A stretch of DNA of 64,000 bases from Cellulomonas hominis. Its GTDB lineage: Bacteria > Actinomycetota > Actinomycetes > Actinomycetales > Cellulomonadaceae. Below the pieces are notes generated by a model. It was not told where the DNA came from, did not search any database, and worked only from the letters and a program-made list of their open reading frames with translations. Both the position numbers and the translations under genes were made by a program. The DNA is taken from the NCBI RefSeq assembly GCF_014201095.1, contig NZ_JACHDN010000001.1, positions 620,001-684,000 of the forward strand, written 5' to 3'. Below, piece after piece: positions 28,190 through 41,273 of the stretch. Each line of letters begins with the position of its first letter. Position 1 is the first letter of the stretch.

Positions 28190-30028
28190 ATGCAGACCCA
28201 CCAGTACGACGTCGTCATCGTCGGCGCCGGCGGCGCCGGGATGCGCGCCGCCCTCGAGTCCTCCGCGCGCACGCGCACGGCGGTGATCTCGAAGCTCTAC
28301 CCCACCCGCTCCCACACCGGCGCGGCCCAGGGCGGCATGTGCGCCGCGCTCGGCAACGTCGAGGACGACAACCCCGAGTGGCACACGTTCGACACCGTCA
28401 AGGGCGGCGACTACCTGGTCGACCAGGACGCCGCGACGATCATGGCGAACGAGGCCATCGACGCGGTGCTCGACCTGGAGCGCATGGGCCTGCCGTTCAA
28501 CCGCACGCCCGAGGGCCGGATCGACCAGCGCCGGTTCGGCGGCCACACCCGCAACCACGGCGAGGCCGCCGTGCGCCGGGCCTGCTACGCCGCCGACCGC
28601 ACGGGCCACATGATCCTGCAGACGCTGTACCAGCAGTGCGTGAAGAACGAGGTCGCGTTCTTCAACGAGTTCTACGTGCTCGACCTGCTGCTGACGCACG
28701 ACCTGACCGGCCGCGAGGTGCCGGACGGCGAGGACGTCGCGGTCTCCGGTGTCGTGGCGTACGAGCTCGCCACCGGCGAGATCCACATCTTCCGCGCCAA
28801 GTCCGTGGTCCTCGCGACCGGCGGCGCCGGCAAGATCTACAAGACCACCTCCAACGCGCACACCCTCACCGGCGACGGCATGGCCCTGGCCTACCGCCGC
28901 GGCCTGCCGCTGGAGGACATGGAGTTCTTCCAGTTCCACCCGACCGGCCTCGCGGGCCTGGGCATCCTGCTGTCCGAGGCCGCGCGCGGCGAGGGCGGCA
29001 TCCTCCGGAACGCCGACGGCGAGCGGTTCATGGAGCGGTACGCGCCCACCATCAAGGACCTCGCGCCGCGCGACATCGTCGCCCGGTCGATGGCCAACGA
29101 GGTGCGCGAGGGCCGCGGCGCCGGCCCGAACAAGGACTACGTGCTGCTCGACCTGACCCACCTCGACCCCGCGCACATCGACGCGAAGCTCCCGGACATC
29201 ACCGAGTTCGCGCGCACCTACCTCGGCATCGAGCCGTACACCGAGCCGGTGCCCGTCTACCCCACCGCGCACTACGCGATGGGCGGCGTGCCGACCAACG
29301 TCGAGGGCGAGGTGCTGCGCGACACGACGCACGTCGTCAAGGGCCTGTACGCGGCCGGCGAGGTCGCCTGCGTGTCGGTGCACGGCTCGAACCGGCTCGG
29401 CACCAACTCGCTGCTGGACATCAACGTCTTCGGCAAGCGGGCCGGCATCTCCGCCGCGGAGTACGCGCAGACCGCGCCGTGGGTCGACCTGCCGGAGGCC
29501 CCCGAGGCCGCCGTCGTCGAGCAGCTCGAGACCATGCGCAGCCGCCCCCAGGGCGAGCGCGTGTCCGACGTCCGCCGCGAGCTGCAGCAGACGATGGACA
29601 CCAACGCGCAGGTGTTCCGCACCGCCGAGTCCCTGCGGCAGGCGTTTCAGGACATCCAGATCCTGCAGGAGCGCTACTCGCGGGTGTCCGTCCAGGACAA
29701 GGGCCGGTCGTTCAACACCGACCTGATCGAGGCGCTCGAGCTCGGGTTCTTGCTCGACATCGCCGAGACCGTCGTCGTCGGGGCGCTCAACCGCCGCGAG
29801 TCCCGGGGCGGGCACTTCCGCGAGGACTACCCGAAGCGGGACGACGAGCACTTCATGGAGCACACGATGGCCTACCGGCGCGTCCCGGGCGTCCCGGTCG
29901 ACTCCCCCGCCGGCTCCGCACCGAAGGGCGAGGAGGTCCCGCCCCCCGGGCCGGGCCGCCCGGTCGTGCTCCTGGGCACCAAGCCCGTCGTGACCACCGT
30001 GTACCAGCCGATGGAGCGGAAGTACTGA
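28190..30028 (+). CDS. sdhA: Succinate dehydrogenase flavoprotein subunit
   Basis: A 612-residue flavoprotein oxidising succinate to fumarate in the TCA cycle. [15 protein letters not shown] (about residues 9-23) binds FAD, and H42 in [11 protein letters not shown] is the covalent flavin histidine. HYAMGG and [13 protein letters not shown] near residues 360-410 surround the active site. A Gly/Pro-rich stretch near residues 570-595 precedes the last residues. The sdhB start overlaps its stop. Confidence 0.97.
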   Translation: MQTHQYDVVIVGAGGAGMRAALESSARTRTAVISKLYPTRSHTGAAQGGMCAALGNVEDDNPEWHTFDTVKGGDYLVDQDAATIMANEAIDAVLDLERMGLPFNRTPEGRIDQRRFGGHTRNHGEAAVRRACYAADRTGHMILQTLYQQCVKNEVAFFNEFYVLDLLLTHDLTGREVPDGEDVAVSGVVAYELATGEIHIFRAKSVVLATGGAGKIYKTTSNAHTLTGDGMALAYRRGLPLEDMEFFQFHPTGLAGLGILLSEAARGEGGILRNADGERFMERYAPTIKDLAPRDIVARSMANEVREGRGAGPNKDYVLLDLTHLDPAHIDAKLPDITEFARTYLGIEPYTEPVPVYPTAHYAMGGVPTNVEGEVLRDTTHVVKGLYAAGEVACVSVHGSNRLGTNSLLDINVFGKRAGISAAEYAQTAPWVDLPEAPEAAVVEQLETMRSRPQGERVSDVRRELQQTMDTNAQVFRTAESLRQAFQDIQILQERYSRVSVQDKGRSFNTDLIEALELGFLLDIAETVVVGALNRRESRGGHFREDYPKRDDEHFMEHTMAYRRVPGVPVDSPAGSAPKGEEVPPPGPGRPVVLLGTKPVVTTVYQPMERKY

Positions 30029-30789
30029 TGACTGCTGTCGTGGACCGCGAGGCGACCCCGCAGGCCGGGGCGGTCCCCTCGTTCGACGTCACCCTGAAGA
30101 TCCGCCGGTACACGCCCGAGACCCACGGGGACGAGCCGTACTGGCAGGAGTTCACCGTCACCGCGCACGGCACCGACCGGCTGCTCGACGCCCTGCACAA
30201 GATCAAGTGGGAGCACGACGGGTCGCTGACCTTCCGGCGCTCCTGCGCGCACGGCGTCTGCGGCTCGGACGCCATGCGGATCAACGGCCGGAACCGGCTC
30301 GCGTGCAAGGCCCTGCTCAAGGACCTCAACCCCGACAAGCCGATCCTCGTCGAGCCCATCAAGGGGCTGCCGGTGATCAAGGACCTCGTCGTGGACATGG
30401 AGCCGTTCTTCGCCTCGTACCGCGAGATCATGCCGTTCCTCATCACCACCGGGCACGAGCCGTCCCGCGAGCGCCTGCAGTCCCCGGAGCAGCGGGCCCG
30501 GTTCGACGACACCACCAAGTGCATCCTGTGCGCCGCGTGCACGAGCTCGTGCCCGGTGTTCTGGACCGACGGCCAGTACTTCGGCCCGGCGGCGATCGTC
30601 AACGCGCACCGGTTCATCTTCGACAGCCGCGACGAGGGCGGGGCGCAGCGCCTGGAGATCCTCAACGACAAGGAGGGCGTCTGGCGCTGCCGGACCACCT
30701 TCAACTGCACCGAGGCGTGCCCCCGCGGCATCGAGGTCACGAAGGCGATCCAGGAGGTCAAGCGGGCGATGATCACCCGCGCCTTCTGA
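30028..30789 (+). CDS. sdhB: Succinate dehydrogenase iron-sulfur subunit
   Basis: A 253-residue protein carrying three clusters. The [2Fe-2S] ligands are C73, C78, D81 and C93, with Asp in the third position as in the E. coli enzyme. CILCAACTSSCP and CTEACPRG hold the [4Fe-4S] and [3Fe-4S] centres. It passes electrons from SdhA to the membrane subunits. A long palindromic element (D) starts 19 nt past its stop and can act as terminator. Confidence 0.97.
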   Translation: MTAVVDREATPQAGAVPSFDVTLKIRRYTPETHGDEPYWQEFTVTAHGTDRLLDALHKIKWEHDGSLTFRRSCAHGVCGSDAMRINGRNRLACKALLKDLNPDKPILVEPIKGLPVIKDLVVDMEPFFASYREIMPFLITTGHEPSRERLQSPEQRARFDDTTKCILCAACTSSCPVFWTDGQYFGPAAIVNAHRFIFDSRDEGGAQRLEILNDKEGVWRCRTTFNCTEACPRGIEVTKAIQEVKRAMITRAF

Positions 30790-30807
30790 CCCCGGGGGCC
30801 CGCCCCC

Positions 30808-30868
30808 GCAGAGTGGAAGGTTCGACCGGACTCGCCGTCGGCGTGTCTGCTCGAACCTTCCACTCTGC
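30808..30868. repeat. Palindromic element D (family 2), also a terminator
   Basis: A perfect 18-bp inverted repeat (30808-30825 and 30851-30868) with a partly paired centre containing GGCGTGTC. It lies between the converging sdhB and AbiEi/DUF559-like genes. It shares about 80% identity by eye with element E at 32027-32081, including non-paired positions, so it is a repeat copy and not just a hairpin. Confidence 0.85.
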
Positions 30869-30874
30869 GAGCCG

Positions 30875-31909
30875 TCAACCGGCCAGGCGCCAGGTCGCGC
30901 GCCGGCGGTGGGCCACGGCGCGGGTGTGGGCCGCGACCGCGCGGGTCTGCCAGCGGGCGCGGGCCTCCGCGGTGGCCAGGTCCGCCGACGTGGCGCGGAC
31001 GACCTCGAGTCCCGCTGCCTGCAGCCGCTCCTGACGAGCCGCGTCCGCGCTGTGGCGGTCCGCCGCCGCGTGGACGGCGCCGTCGTACTCCGCGACGAGG
31101 CCGCTCCCCTCGTCCAGGACGTCCACGCGGCCGATGAACCGACCGGCTCCGTCGAGGACCACGGCGTTGCACCGCGGAACCGGCAGGCCGGCGGCGAGCC
31201 AGACGAGACGCATCCGGGACTCCTGCGGCGACTCCACGCCGTCGGCCGACAGCGCGAGGGCCCGGCGCGCGGCCGCTACGCCGAGCCAGCCGCGCCGGCG
31301 GCGGATCAGGGCGTCGAGCTCGCCGGCGTCGAGCAGCCCCAGCACGCGCAGCCGGTCGAGCCCGACGACGGCGTCCTCCGCGCGTCCGAGCCGAGCCAGG
31401 TCGAACGCGGTCCGGAGCACCGACGTCACGGGCAGGCCCCCTGCGACCACCCGCTCCTCCGGCGCGACGCGGCTGCGCACGAGTCGGCGCCCGTGACCCG
31501 CGGCCAGCCGCACCTCGGGCGGCGCGAGGAGCAGCACCGGGAGATCGTCCCCGGGTCTGCCGTGCACCGGCACACCGTCGAACCACGGCTGCTCCTCCTG
31601 CCGGCGCCCGGCCCTGCCGCGTCGCCGTGCCGACCCGGACGCCGGCACGGACGCGAGCGCCGTCCGTTCGTGGACCCGCGCCGCGGCCCATCCACCCAGC
31701 GTCACCTCCTCCGGCACCCGCGCCATGGCGACCGCCGTCCGCACGTCCGGGTCCGTGACGTCCGCTCCGGCGACCACGTGCACCCCGCGTGCCGCGGGAA
31801 CGTACCCCGCCCGCACGTCGGCGAGCACGCCCTGCGCGCGGGCGTCGCGCGTGGCGAGCACGGCAGGCAGCACGGGGCCGGCGAGGCGGCCGTCGGACGA
31901 GGTCTCCAT
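30875..31909 (-). CDS. AbiEi-like/DUF559-type protein with PD-(D/E)XK endonuclease-like C-terminus
   Basis: A 344-residue protein. The first 170 or so residues resemble the winged-helix, AbiEi-like region found in many actinobacterial proteins. Residues 228-310 resemble DUF559/Vsr-like endonuclease folds: E230 in SPQES, D263 in GRVDVLD, then AEYDGAVH (E274, D276), and RQERLQAAGLEVVR. Function is unknown; a role in DNA processing or defence is possible but unproven. It is flanked on both sides by copies of one palindromic repeat (D and E), and it separates sdhB from the yihY-trpS group. Confidence 0.65.
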   Translation of the reverse strand: METSSDGRLAGPVLPAVLATRDARAQGVLADVRAGYVPAARGVHVVAGADVTDPDVRTAVAMARVPEEVTLGGWAAARVHERTALASVPASGSARRRGRAGRRQEEQPWFDGVPVHGRPGDDLPVLLLAPPEVRLAAGHGRRLVRSRVAPEERVVAGGLPVTSVLRTAFDLARLGRAEDAVVGLDRLRVLGLLDAGELDALIRRRRGWLGVAAARRALALSADGVESPQESRMRLVWLAAGLPVPRCNAVVLDGAGRFIGRVDVLDEGSGLVAEYDGAVHAAADRHSADAARQERLQAAGLEVVRATSADLATAEARARWQTRAVAAHTRAVAHRRRATWRLAG

Positions 31910-32026
31910 CACCCCACCCTCGACCGCCGGCCGCGGTCCCACCCAACCGAGCCGGCCCCCTTGGGGACGCCCACCGGCGTGTCGCAGACCCGGCGCGGCC
32001 CGCCCCGGGCCTGTGCCCCCGACACG

Positions 32027-32081
32027 CGGTGGAAGGTTCGGACGGACACACCGTTGGCGTGTCCGTCCCAACCTTCCACCG
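32027..32081. repeat. Palindromic element E (family 2), also a terminator
   Basis: Arms of 22 nt with one mismatch (32028-32049 and 32059-32080) around ACCGTTGGC. It begins 8 nt past the YihY stop on the minus strand. It lies in the same orientation as element D, about 1.2 kb away on the other side of the AbiEi/DUF559-like gene. Confidence 0.85.
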
Positions 32082-32088
32082 TGCGGAT

Positions 32089-33102
32089 TCAGGCTGGGGT
32101 GGGCTCCCGGGGTGGGGGGTCGGCGGTCCAGGCCGAGGCCAGGAGGACGATGCGGGCGATCAGGTTGACCCAGACCAGCAGCGTGACGATGACCGTGAAC
32201 GACTGGAGCACCGCGTTCTGCCCCGCGGAGCCCGTGACCACGGACGTGCCGAGGAACCGCACGGCACCGAGCCCGACGGCGGCCACGACCATCCCCTGCC
32301 GCAGGTCCCGCCACGCGGGGCGCTGCCCCGCCAGGACGACCACGATCAGCGCGAACGTCCCGGCGTCGACCAGGAACGCCGCCGCGAGGCCGACCACGCG
32401 CAGCACCGCGGACCCGACCGCCGAGCCGGACAGCCCGAGCGCGTCGAGCGCCCAGTCCGCGGCCGTGGTCGAGGCCAGCGTCAGGGTGGCGGACAGCAGG
32501 ATCGCGAGGCCGAGGCCGGCGAAGCCGCCGAGCTCCCGGAGCTTGCCGGAGACGACGTTCCCGCCCGGGCCGGCGTCGGCGAACATGGCGCGCACGGCAG
32601 TGCGCAGGGCCGCCATCGCGGAGATCGCGCTGACCAGCAGGACCACCGCCGCCACGGCCCCGGCGATCCCGACCCCGGTGCTGAGCACGAGGGTGTCCGG
32701 GTCCACGAGCCCGTCGGACCCCGCCCCGGTGTCGACGAGCCCCGGCAGGTTGGCGTTGATCGCGTCGAGGACCGACTGCCGGAGATCCTCGTTCTCGCCG
32801 AGGACCGCCATGAACACCGTGTACCCGATGGTCAGCCCCGCGAACAGGGAGAAGATGGTCGCGTACGCGATGCCGCCGGTGAGGACGCCCCCGCCCGCGG
32901 CGCCGAACCGCGCGTTCGCCCGTGCCGCGCGGGTCCGCTGCCACCACGCGAGCACGGCCTTGGCCCGGGCGACCACCCCGGCGAACCCGCCGGGGTACAC
33001 GCGGGCTCCGATGTCGGTGCGGTTGCCCGCAGCGAGGTCCTCGGTGGTGCTCACGCCGGCGTGCGCGCGCCCGGCTCCTCGCGGTTCGGCCGGGACTCCC
33101 AT
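32089..33102 (-). CDS. YihY/virulence factor BrkB family membrane protein
   Basis: A 337-residue protein with about six hydrophobic helices. The first follows GGGVLTGGIAYATIFSLFAGLTIGY (about residues 70-94), the usual YihY entry motif. Family members have no settled function; the old label ribonuclease BN is wrong for this family. The ATG at 33102 follows a TAGGGT hexamer by 6 nt. In actinobacteria the gene is often found near trpS, as here. Confidence 0.88.
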   Translation of the reverse strand: MGVPAEPRGAGRAHAGVSTTEDLAAGNRTDIGARVYPGGFAGVVARAKAVLAWWQRTRAARANARFGAAGGGVLTGGIAYATIFSLFAGLTIGYTVFMAVLGENEDLRQSVLDAINANLPGLVDTGAGSDGLVDPDTLVLSTGVGIAGAVAAVVLLVSAISAMAALRTAVRAMFADAGPGGNVVSGKLRELGGFAGLGLAILLSATLTLASTTAADWALDALGLSGSAVGSAVLRVVGLAAAFLVDAGTFALIVVVLAGQRPAWRDLRQGMVVAAVGLGAVRFLGTSVVTGSAGQNAVLQSFTVIVTLLVWVNLIARIVLLASAWTADPPPREPTPA

Positions 33103-33111
33103 GAGGCGACC

Positions 33112-35221
<2,110 letters not shown>

Positions 35222-35227
35222 CCGACC

Positions 35228-35233
35228 AGGCTA
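35228..35233 (-). promoter_or_regulatory. -10 hexamer TAGCCT for tatB
   Basis: It ends 6 nt before the GTG at 35221. A 12-bp palindrome, CCGCCCGGGCGG (35234-35245), lies just upstream. Confidence 0.4.
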
Positions 35234-35282
35234 CCGCCCGGGCGGTGCCCCTCCCACCGCCCTCAGGACCGCGTCCGGCGGC

Positions 35283-36712
<1,430 letters not shown>

Positions 36713-36716
<4 letters not shown>

Positions 36717-37783
36717 GGCAGGTGCACCGCGGCGGTCAGGGTGTCCCAGCCGCGGGTGAGCCGGGCGGGCAGGCCCGTGTCGAAGTCCCCGTCGGGGAAC
36801 TGCGCGACGACGGTCGCGACCTCGGGCCCGCTGCCGGCGGAGACGATCTCGACCACGGTGTCCCCCGACTGCCAGGCGGCGTGCCACGGCGCCGTGGACA
36901 GCACGTACACGGTGTGCCCGGCGAGGTCGATCCGGTCGGCGGCCGTGAGCGCGCCCGCGTCCAGGCGGCCGTGCTGCTCGGTGACGACGACGTCGCCCGA
37001 CGGCCCGGACAGGTCCACCTCGAGGGTGCTGCCGCCGTCCCGCTCGCGCACGGAGGTGACGCTCCAGCCGGCGGGGACCTCGGTCGGGCAGGTCCAGCCC
37101 TGCGTCCGCATCCAGTCCAGGTACTCCTGCGTGGACGCGCCGACGGCGGGCTCGCTCACCGTCGCCACGGGGACGGCCGCGGTGCCGGCGTCGCCGAGCA
37201 GCGACAGCGCCTCGGCGGAGGCCGTGGCGGGCGCGACCTCGGGGCGGTCGCCGAGCAGGAACAGGCCGACCGCGACCATGCCGAGGCCGGTGAGCGACCC
37301 GACGGCGGCGCGCAGCCGGCGCCGCCCCGTCCCGGTGCCGCCGAGCGCGGAGCCCGTCCCGAGCACCGATCCGGAGCCGAGAACGCCGCGCGAGCCCAGC
37401 ACGCCGGCGCCCTGACCGAGCAGGCCGCGGCCGCCCCCGAGCAGCCCGGCGAGCGACGCGCCCGGGTCGGCGACCGCGGCGGCGCGCGCCCCGGACGGCG
37501 GGACGAACGGGTCCATCGGGCGGCGCGGCGCGGTCCGGCCGGTGTCGGTGCGACCGGCGTCCGGCAGCCCGGCGCCGCCGAGCGCCAGCAGCCGCGCGGT
37601 CAGGTCACCGGCGGGCCGCACGTCGTCCACGTCGGACAGCACGCGACGCGCGGCGCGGGCGGCCGCGAGGTCGGTGGCGCAGCGGGCGCACCCCGTGACG
37701 TGCGCGAGCGCGCGCTCGGTCGCCGCCGGCCCCAGCTGGCCGTCGACGAGGGCGCTCACGCGGTCCCCGAGGTGCCCGTTCAT
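36713..37783 (-). CDS. rseA: Membrane-anchored anti-sigma-E factor with zinc-finger (ZAS) domain
   Basis: A 356-residue protein. The N-terminal HxxxCxxC zinc motif is H28, C32, C35 (AHVTGCARC), the hallmark of anti-ECF-sigma factors. A long Gly-rich repetitive stretch (about 115-152, [21 protein letters not shown]) precedes a membrane helix at about 158-177. A sizeable extracytoplasmic domain of about 175 residues follows. It should bind and hold SigE until envelope stress. The ATG overlaps the sigE stop. It is much longer than mycobacterial RseA because of the outer domain. Confidence 0.88.
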
Positions 37784-38361
37784 CGGACCCCCGCGGCGGC
37801 GGTCACCTCGTCGTGCGCGGCGCGCGCGGCGGCGGGGGCGCGGTGCTCCAGCGCCACCCGGAGCCGGGCCCGGGCGCGGTGGATGCGGGAGCGGACGGTG
37901 CCGAGCTTGATCCCCAGGGTGACGGCGATCTCCTCGTACGACAGCCCCTCGATGTCGCACAGCACGACGGCGGCGCGGTACTCCGGCGGCAGCTCGTCGA
38001 GCGCCTTCTGGATGTCGACGTCGAGGTTGCCGTGCTCGAACGCGCGCTCGGGACCGGCGTCGGACGCGGGGTACCGGTCGCCGTCCTCGCCCATCGCGTC
38101 CATCCGGATCCGCTGCTTGCGGCGCGCCTGGTCGAGGAACAGGTTGGTGGTGATGCGGTGCAGCCAGCCCTCGAAGGTGCCGGGCGTGTAGCTGGACAGC
38201 GAGCGGAACACCCGGACGAAGACCTCCTGCGTGAGGTCCTCGGCGTCGTGCCGGTTCCCCGTGAGGCGGTACGCCAGGCGGTAGACGCGCGCGGAGTGCT
38301 CCCGGACGATCGCCTCCCAGGTCGGGGGCTGCCAGTCCGGGTCGGGCACCGAGTTCGCCAT
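37780..38361 (-). CDS. sigE: ECF sigma factor, SigE type
   Basis: A 193-residue ECF sigma factor. Region 2 includes [20 protein letters not shown], and region 4 includes [23 protein letters not shown] then [12 protein letters not shown]. The ATG is chosen for its GAAGGA ribosome binding site 5 nt upstream. Gene order sigE-rseA-htrA-tatB, with an O-methyltransferase gene diverging upstream, matches M. tuberculosis Rv1221-Rv1224 and Rv1220c. A matching ECF promoter precedes it, so it probably activates itself. Confidence 0.93.
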   Translation of the reverse strand: MANSVPDPDWQPPTWEAIVREHSARVYRLAYRLTGNRHDAEDLTQEVFVRVFRSLSSYTPGTFEGWLHRITTNLFLDQARRKQRIRMDAMGEDGDRYPASDAGPERAFEHGNLDVDIQKALDELPPEYRAAVVLCDIEGLSYEEIAVTLGIKLGTVRSRIHRARARLRVALEHRAPAAARAAHDEVTAAAGVR

Positions 38362-38467
38362 CCAGGTCCTTCGTGTCGGGTGCCGCGGGCGCGGCGCGTG
38401 GTCCCAGGAGCACAGTGTCCCAGGGCGCGGGTCCCGGTGCGAACCGGTGCCACCCCTTCCTCCCCGC

Positions 38468-38494
38468 AACGCGCACAGACCCCGCCCAGTTCCC
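38468..38494 (-). promoter_or_regulatory. ECF (SigE-type) promoter of sigE
   Basis: On the minus strand GGGAACT (38488-38494) and CGTT (38468-38471) are separated by exactly 16 nt. This matches the published mycobacterial SigE consensus GGGAACY-N15-16-CGTT. It lies about 110-130 nt upstream of the sigE ATG, supporting autoregulation. Confidence 0.65.
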
Positions 38495-38555
38495 GCCGGG
38501 CGGGACCGGCCCGCGCGTCGCGGCCCGCCGCCCGTCCCCGGGCCGCGGCGCGCAC

Positions 38556-38561
38556 TAGGCT
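38556..38561 (+). promoter_or_regulatory. -10 hexamer TAGGCT for the O-methyltransferase gene
   Basis: TAGGCT ends 13 nt before the ATG at 38575, predicting a leader of only a few nucleotides. Confidence 0.45.
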
Positions 38562-38574
38562 GGCCTGCGCCGAC

Positions 38575-39237
38575 ATGCCGCATCTCGCGTCCGAGGAGGA
38601 CACCATCGCCACCGACAAGGCCGCCAGCTGGGTCTACGCGGAGGGCTTCGCCCCCGAGGACGACACCCTGCTGCGCGCGCGGGACCGCGCCGGGGAGCTC
38701 GGCTGCACCCCGGTCCAGCCCGGCACCGGGGCGGCGCTGACCGTGCTGGCCGCCGCGGCGCGCGCCCGGGCGGTCGTCGAGGTGGGCACGGGCGCGGGCG
38801 TCAGCGGGCTGCACCTGCTGCGCGGGATGCCGTCGGACGGCGTGCTGACCACGATCGACGTCGAGGTGGAGCACCAGCGCGCGGCCAAGCAGGCGTTCGC
38901 CGAGGAGGGCGTCCGGCCGGCCCGGACCCGCACCATCTCCGGCCGCGCGCTGGACGTGCTGCCGCGGCTCACCGACGGGGCGTACGACCTGGTGTTCGTG
39001 GACGCCGACATCGAGGGCTACCCCGCGTACGTCGAGCAGGCCGTCCGGCTGCTGCGCCCGGGCGGGGTGCTCGCGGTGGACGACGCGCTGTGGCACGACC
39101 GGGTGGCCGACCCCGCCCGGCGCGACGAGGCGACGACGATCGTCCGGGAGACCGGGCGGCGGGTGCGCGACGACGAGCGGCTGCTGCCGGCGCTGCTGCC
39201 CGTGGGCGACGGCCTGCTGGTGGCCGTCCGCCGCTGA
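38575..39237 (+). CDS. Class I SAM-dependent O-methyltransferase
   Basis: A 220-residue methyltransferase of the catechol/caffeoyl-CoA O-methyltransferase type. The SAM loop is [16 protein letters not shown], and [19 protein letters not shown] and [11 protein letters not shown] are family motifs with the metal-binding aspartates. The substrate is unknown. It diverges from sigE exactly as Rv1220c does from sigE in M. tuberculosis. Conservation of that arrangement suggests a link to the envelope-stress locus, but no functional proof is visible. Confidence 0.88.
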   Translation: MPHLASEEDTIATDKAASWVYAEGFAPEDDTLLRARDRAGELGCTPVQPGTGAALTVLAAAARARAVVEVGTGAGVSGLHLLRGMPSDGVLTTIDVEVEHQRAAKQAFAEEGVRPARTRTISGRALDVLPRLTDGAYDLVFVDADIEGYPAYVEQAVRLLRPGGVLAVDDALWHDRVADPARRDEATTIVRETGRRVRDDERLLPALLPVGDGLLVAVRR

Positions 39238-39265
39238 GCGGCGCCCCGCGGGGCCGCGCGGTGGC

Positions 39266-40873
39266 TCAGCGCAGCGACGCCAGGTAGCGCAGCAGCAGCC
39301 GCGCCCCGTACCCGGTGGCCCCCTCGGTGACCTCGTGCTTGTCCGCGGTCGCGCGCGCGGGCCCGGCGATGTCCAGGTGCGCCCACGTCCGGGCCCCGAC
39401 GAACTCCCGCAGGAACAGCGCGGCGGTGATGGACCCCGCGCCGTACTTCAGGTCCTGCGGCACGTGGCGCAGGTCGGCGACCCCCGACCGCACGGCGTCG
39501 CCGTAGTCCTCGACCAGCGGCATCGCCCACACCGGCTCGCCGGACTCGGCGGCCGCGGCCTCGAGGGCGGCGGTCAGGCGGGGGTCCGTGGCGTACAGGG
39601 CGGCGTGCTGCTTGCCGAGCCCGAGGCTCGCGGCGCCGGTGAGCGTCGCGACGTCGACGAGCACGTCCGGCTCGAGCGTGCCGTCCGCCCAGGCGAGCGC
39701 GTCCCCGAGGACCAGGCGGCCCTCGGCGTCGGTGTTCGCGATCTCGACGGTCCGCCCGCCCCACAGGGTGAGCACGTCGCCGGGCCGGTACGAGGCGGCC
39801 CCGACGTGGTTCTCCGCGAGCGGCAGCACGGCGGTCACCCGGTGCGGGACCTGCGCGGCGGCGGCACCGAGCACGGTTGCGAGCGCGACGGCGGCGCCGG
39901 CCATGTCGGTCTTCATCGGGACCATGGCCTCGCGCGGCTTGATGGACAGGCCGCCGGTGTCGTACGTGATGCCCTTGCCGACCACGACCACGTGCCGGGG
40001 GCGCCGGGCGCCCGCCTCGGCGGCCGGGGTGTAGGAGACGGTGACGAGCCGCGGCGCCGACGCCGAGCCGGCGCCGACGGCGAGGATGCCGCCGAAGCCC
40101 TGCGCGGCGAGCTCCCGCGGGCCGAGGACCTCGACGGCCAGGCCGGCCGCGCGGGCCAGCTCCGTGGCGCGGTCGGCGACCCAGGCGGGGTCCTTGATGC
40201 TGGAGGGTGTGTTCGCGAGGTCCCGGACCAGCCAGGTCGCGGTCGCGCCGCGCACGGCCTCGTCCAGCGCGGCCTGGGCGCGGACGCCGTCGCGGCCGAC
40301 GACCACGAGCTCCGCCGCCGGGCGGTCCTTCTCGGGCGCGGGTGCCCCGATGCGCTGGACGCGGTAGGCGGCCAGCAGGTAGCCCTCGGCGAACGCCCGG
40401 ACGGCGCGCGGGCCGTCGGCGCCGGGCTCGGTGGCCACGGTGGTGAGCACGCGGCGCAGGCCGCGGGTGGCCCGTGCGAGGGCGGCGCCGGCGCGGCGCA
40501 GGTCGTCGGGCGTGCCCGTGCCGACGCCGACGAGGACGAGCCGGCGCGGCAGCCCGTCCCAGGGCAGGGTGCCGCCGGCGCTGCCGACCGGGCGCGGCAG
40601 CAGCAGGGTCCAGGCCTCGCCCGGCGCGCCGGTCAGGCCGGCGCGCTCGGCGACCTCGGCCAGGTCGATGCCGTAGCGGGCGGCCGCGTCGGCCGTGCCG
40701 CGGCCGGGCTGCAGGTCGGTGTCGTCCGGGGCCGGCGGTGCGACCGGGACCGCCACCGCGTCGACGTCCGCCTCCAGCAGGAGGGACGAGGTCGCGAGGG
40801 AGCCCCCGGCCAGGGCGACCGCCGGCACCGGCCGGCCGATGCGCACCTCGGGGTGCGTCAGGGAACGTGCCAC
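39266..40873 (-). CDS. pepA: Leucyl aminopeptidase (M17)
   Basis: A 535-residue zinc/manganese aminopeptidase. The C-terminal catalytic domain has [26 protein letters not shown] and [14 protein letters not shown], supplying the metal-binding Lys, Asp and Glu residues. The N-terminal domain is variable. It removes N-terminal residues during peptide turnover. The GTG at 40873 is chosen because extending further would overlap the DUF3117 gene just upstream. It converges with the methyltransferase gene across a 28-nt gap that holds GCCCCGCGGGGC. Confidence 0.92.
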   Translation of the reverse strand: MARSLTHPEVRIGRPVPAVALAGGSLATSSLLLEADVDAVAVPVAPPAPDDTDLQPGRGTADAAARYGIDLAEVAERAGLTGAPGEAWTLLLPRPVGSAGGTLPWDGLPRRLVLVGVGTGTPDDLRRAGAALARATRGLRRVLTTVATEPGADGPRAVRAFAEGYLLAAYRVQRIGAPAPEKDRPAAELVVVGRDGVRAQAALDEAVRGATATWLVRDLANTPSSIKDPAWVADRATELARAAGLAVEVLGPRELAAQGFGGILAVGAGSASAPRLVTVSYTPAAEAGARRPRHVVVVGKGITYDTGGLSIKPREAMVPMKTDMAGAAVALATVLGAAAAQVPHRVTAVLPLAENHVGAASYRPGDVLTLWGGRTVEIANTDAEGRLVLGDALAWADGTLEPDVLVDVATLTGAASLGLGKQHAALYATDPRLTAALEAAAAESGEPVWAMPLVEDYGDAVRSGVADLRHVPQDLKYGAGSITAALFLREFVGARTWAHLDIAGPARATADKHEVTEGATGYGARLLLRYLASLR

Positions 40874-40895
40874 GTCGGAGCGAGCCCCCGGCGCG

Positions 40896-41063
40896 TCAGG
40901 AGACGACGGAGGTGAGGGCCTCGCCCAGCTCCTGCGCCTCGGTCGCGTTGAGCTCGACGACGAGTCGGCCACCGCCCTCGAGCGGGACCCGCATGACGAT
41001 GCCGCGGCCCTCCTTGGTCACCTCGAGCGGACCGTCACCAGTCCTCGGCTTCATCGCGGCCAT
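40896..41063 (-). CDS. DUF3117 domain protein
   Basis: A 55-residue protein read directly from the minus strand. It begins MAAMKPRTGDGPLEVTKEG and contains GIVMRVPLEGGGRLVVELN and ATEAQELGEAL. This is the highly conserved actinobacterial DUF3117 family (M. tuberculosis Rv1211), function unknown. AAGGAG precedes the ATG. It is shorter than usual gene-calling cut-offs and easily missed. It lies 22 nt before pepA on the same strand. Confidence 0.95.
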   Translation of the reverse strand: MAAMKPRTGDGPLEVTKEGRGIVMRVPLEGGGRLVVELNATEAQELGEALTSVVS

Positions 41064-41168
41064 GCGGGGCTCTCCTTCACGTCGGTGCGACCCGGGGTCC
41101 GAAGGCGCTGGTCCGCGGGGGGCGGGCGCGGCGCTGCCGGGTCTCGGGTCGGCGGATGTCCGTCGCTC

Positions 41169-41174
41169 AGTCTA
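41169..41174 (-). promoter_or_regulatory. Candidate -10 TAGACT for the DUF3117 gene
   Basis: TAGACT on the minus strand lies 105 nt before the DUF3117 ATG. It is the only TANNNT hexamer with an A/T-richer context in that spacer. Confidence 0.3.
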
Positions 41175-41198
41175 GTTCACCGAGGCGACAGCGTGGGT

Positions 41199-41242
41199 CG
41201 GGAGCGGGCCGGGAGCGGGCCGGGAGCGGGCCGGCAGCGGGT
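41199..41242. repeat. 11-bp tandem repeat
   Basis: Three exact copies of CGGGAGCGGGC (41199-41231) and one diverged copy lie in the spacer between the mannosyltransferase stop and the DUF3117 promoter. Copy number may vary between strains. Confidence 0.8.
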
Positions 41243-41273
41243 CCGCAGCGCGGCGCACCGCACCCCGTCGGGC

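Noticed and set aside
32089-33102. Annotation as ribonuclease BN
   Set aside because: YihY/BrkB family proteins are polytopic membrane proteins without nuclease motifs. The old name came from a misassignment.
39243-39254. GCCCCGCGGGGC palindrome as a proper terminator
   Set aside because: It lies between convergent genes but its stem is only about 5 bp. It is too weak to list as a confident terminator.
40874-40972. Longer N-terminus for the leucyl aminopeptidase
   Set aside because: It would overlap the DUF3117 gene on the same strand. The added residues are Ser/Arg/Pro-rich frame-shadow sequence.
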